DNA of 64,000 nt, from contig JANFAH010000003.1 of NCBI GenBank assembly GCA_024663395.1, positions 496,001 to 560,000 of the forward strand. The letters are read 5' to 3'. This stretch comes from Pisolithus tinctorius (taxonomy: Eukaryota > Basidiomycota > Agaricomycetes > Boletales > Pisolithaceae). Below the pieces are notes generated by a model. The model searched no databases. It worked only from the letters and a program-made list of their open reading frames with translations, and had not been told where the DNA came from. Shown here one piece after another: positions 63,397 to 64,000 of the stretch. Each line of letters begins with the position of its first letter. Within the stretch, counting starts at the first letter, position 1. The translations under genes were made by a program, and so were the position numbers.

Positions 63397-64000
63397 CTAC
63401 TCCATTCCGATGTGGACAGTATCGCATGACATCTTCTGTATATATTCAATACGCAACCGTTGTTCATACCTTCACCTAGATGTAGTTATCTTTCAAACAA
63501 AAATAGTACAGGTTTGTGGCATATTCAACTCGATCGACCTCCCTGCAGGTACCCAATGCAGAATGTTCACAGAAGCTGTTAAAGATCCGAGACTTCGGCC
63601 ATTTGTTTCTGTTGGCGTCAACGGTCACGTGGCCACGCGCGTCTGTACTTGTAGGTTTGTTTGCGTTGCTTTGCACCTCAGCCGTTGTGTCTACAACGCT
63701 GAGGTGAGTACGATAGCCCCTGAGGACCCGTCTACATACTCATTCTCGTAGCGTGTCCGATCAGGTAGAGTTAAGCCGTTGTGTTTGCGTGTGTTCAGTT
63801 TCTCTACAGTTTCTAGTGGTAGGCGAGCGTAGTAAATATTAGAAATCAGAATTGTTCAGCAGACAAGGGGATCGGATCCCACCCATCACACTTCCGGTTC
63901 ACGCGCACAGTTGTTATGTAATACTATGTAAAAAGGCTCTTCTATCGGGAACTGTATGTGCGATTTCACTGAACCACCAGGTAAAGGCCATCCTCGTACA
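63397..64000. other. Non-coding stretch to the window end
   Basis: 3' flank of decarboxylase copy 3. No frame with recognisable protein features. A GGATCGGATCCCACCCAT word at 63,880 resembles GATGGGATCCCACCCATTC at 22,817, downstream of copy 1, so the shared repeat context may continue past the gene. Confidence 0.4.

Overview
The window is nuclear DNA of a filamentous basidiomycete, most likely an Agaricomycete. Genes are dense and on both strands. They are cut by many short GT-AG introns of about 50-80 nt. The families are typical of mushroom-forming fungi: NACHT-WD40 NLR-type genes, an F-box protein, deaminase/MYND genes, a 'glycopeptide' secreted protein, a GH55 glucanase and PsiD-like decarboxylases. 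There is no bacterial operon structure. I found no supported rRNA, tRNA or CRISPR array.

Layout. 1-1.69 kb: nothing recognised. 1.7-4.8 kb (-): GH71/99-like protein with a long proline-rich tail. 5.1-10.5 kb (+): first NACHT + 14-unit WD40 gene. 10.6-11.5 kb (+): P-loop kinase of the uridine kinase/phosphoribulokinase type. 11.8-15.4 kb (-): GH55 exo-beta-1,3-glucanase. 16.5-18.3 kb (+): F-box protein. 18.8-19.7 kb (+): conserved hypothetical. 19.7-24.2 kb: repeat-rich DNA around a broken PsiD-like decarboxylase copy. 24.2-26.2 kb (+): Chk1-type checkpoint kinase. 26.3-33.0 kb (+): a tandem pair of OTT_1508-like deaminase/MYND genes. 33.2-34.4 kb (-): Utp16/Bud21-like nucleolar protein. 35.1-36.2 kb (+): four-TM membrane protein. 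36.7-37.4 kb (-): PEBP protein. 37.6-38.5 kb (-): RS-rich protein. 38.9-44.1 kb (+): second NACHT + 14-unit WD40 gene. 45.7-46.9 kb (+): secreted thaumatin-like 'glycopeptide'. 47.3-50.1 kb (-): GH13 alpha-glucosidase. 51.1-51.7 kb (+): dual-specificity phosphatase. 52.2-53.5 kb (+): HSL-type alpha/beta hydrolase. 54-63.4 kb: a segmental duplication carrying NADAR and PsiD-like decarboxylase genes twice, with a fragment of a mitochondrial BCKDH E2 gene between the copies. The last decarboxylase copy is intact.

Three things stand out. First, 41,717-44,672, which holds the WD40 half of the second NLR gene and its 3' flank, contains no CpG dinucleotide at all, while the NACHT half of the same gene is CpG-rich. 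Second, three gene families have been duplicated locally (NLR, deaminase-MYND, decarboxylase/NADAR), and the duplications left relics of neighbouring genes. Third, nearly every gene, including conserved ones such as Chk1 and Utp16, carries one or more single-base frame breaks. Indel errors in the underlying assembly are the simplest reading, so a 'pseudogene' status should not be taken at face value.

The genes do not form one pathway. The left two thirds mix housekeeping genes, cell-wall/carbohydrate enzymes (GH71/99-like, GH55, GH13) and self/non-self recognition candidates (two NLRs). The right end looks like a small, expanding metabolic locus (hydrolase, decarboxylases, NADAR). Gene limits are read from conserved motifs and splice consensus only; exon edges are approximate unless stated.
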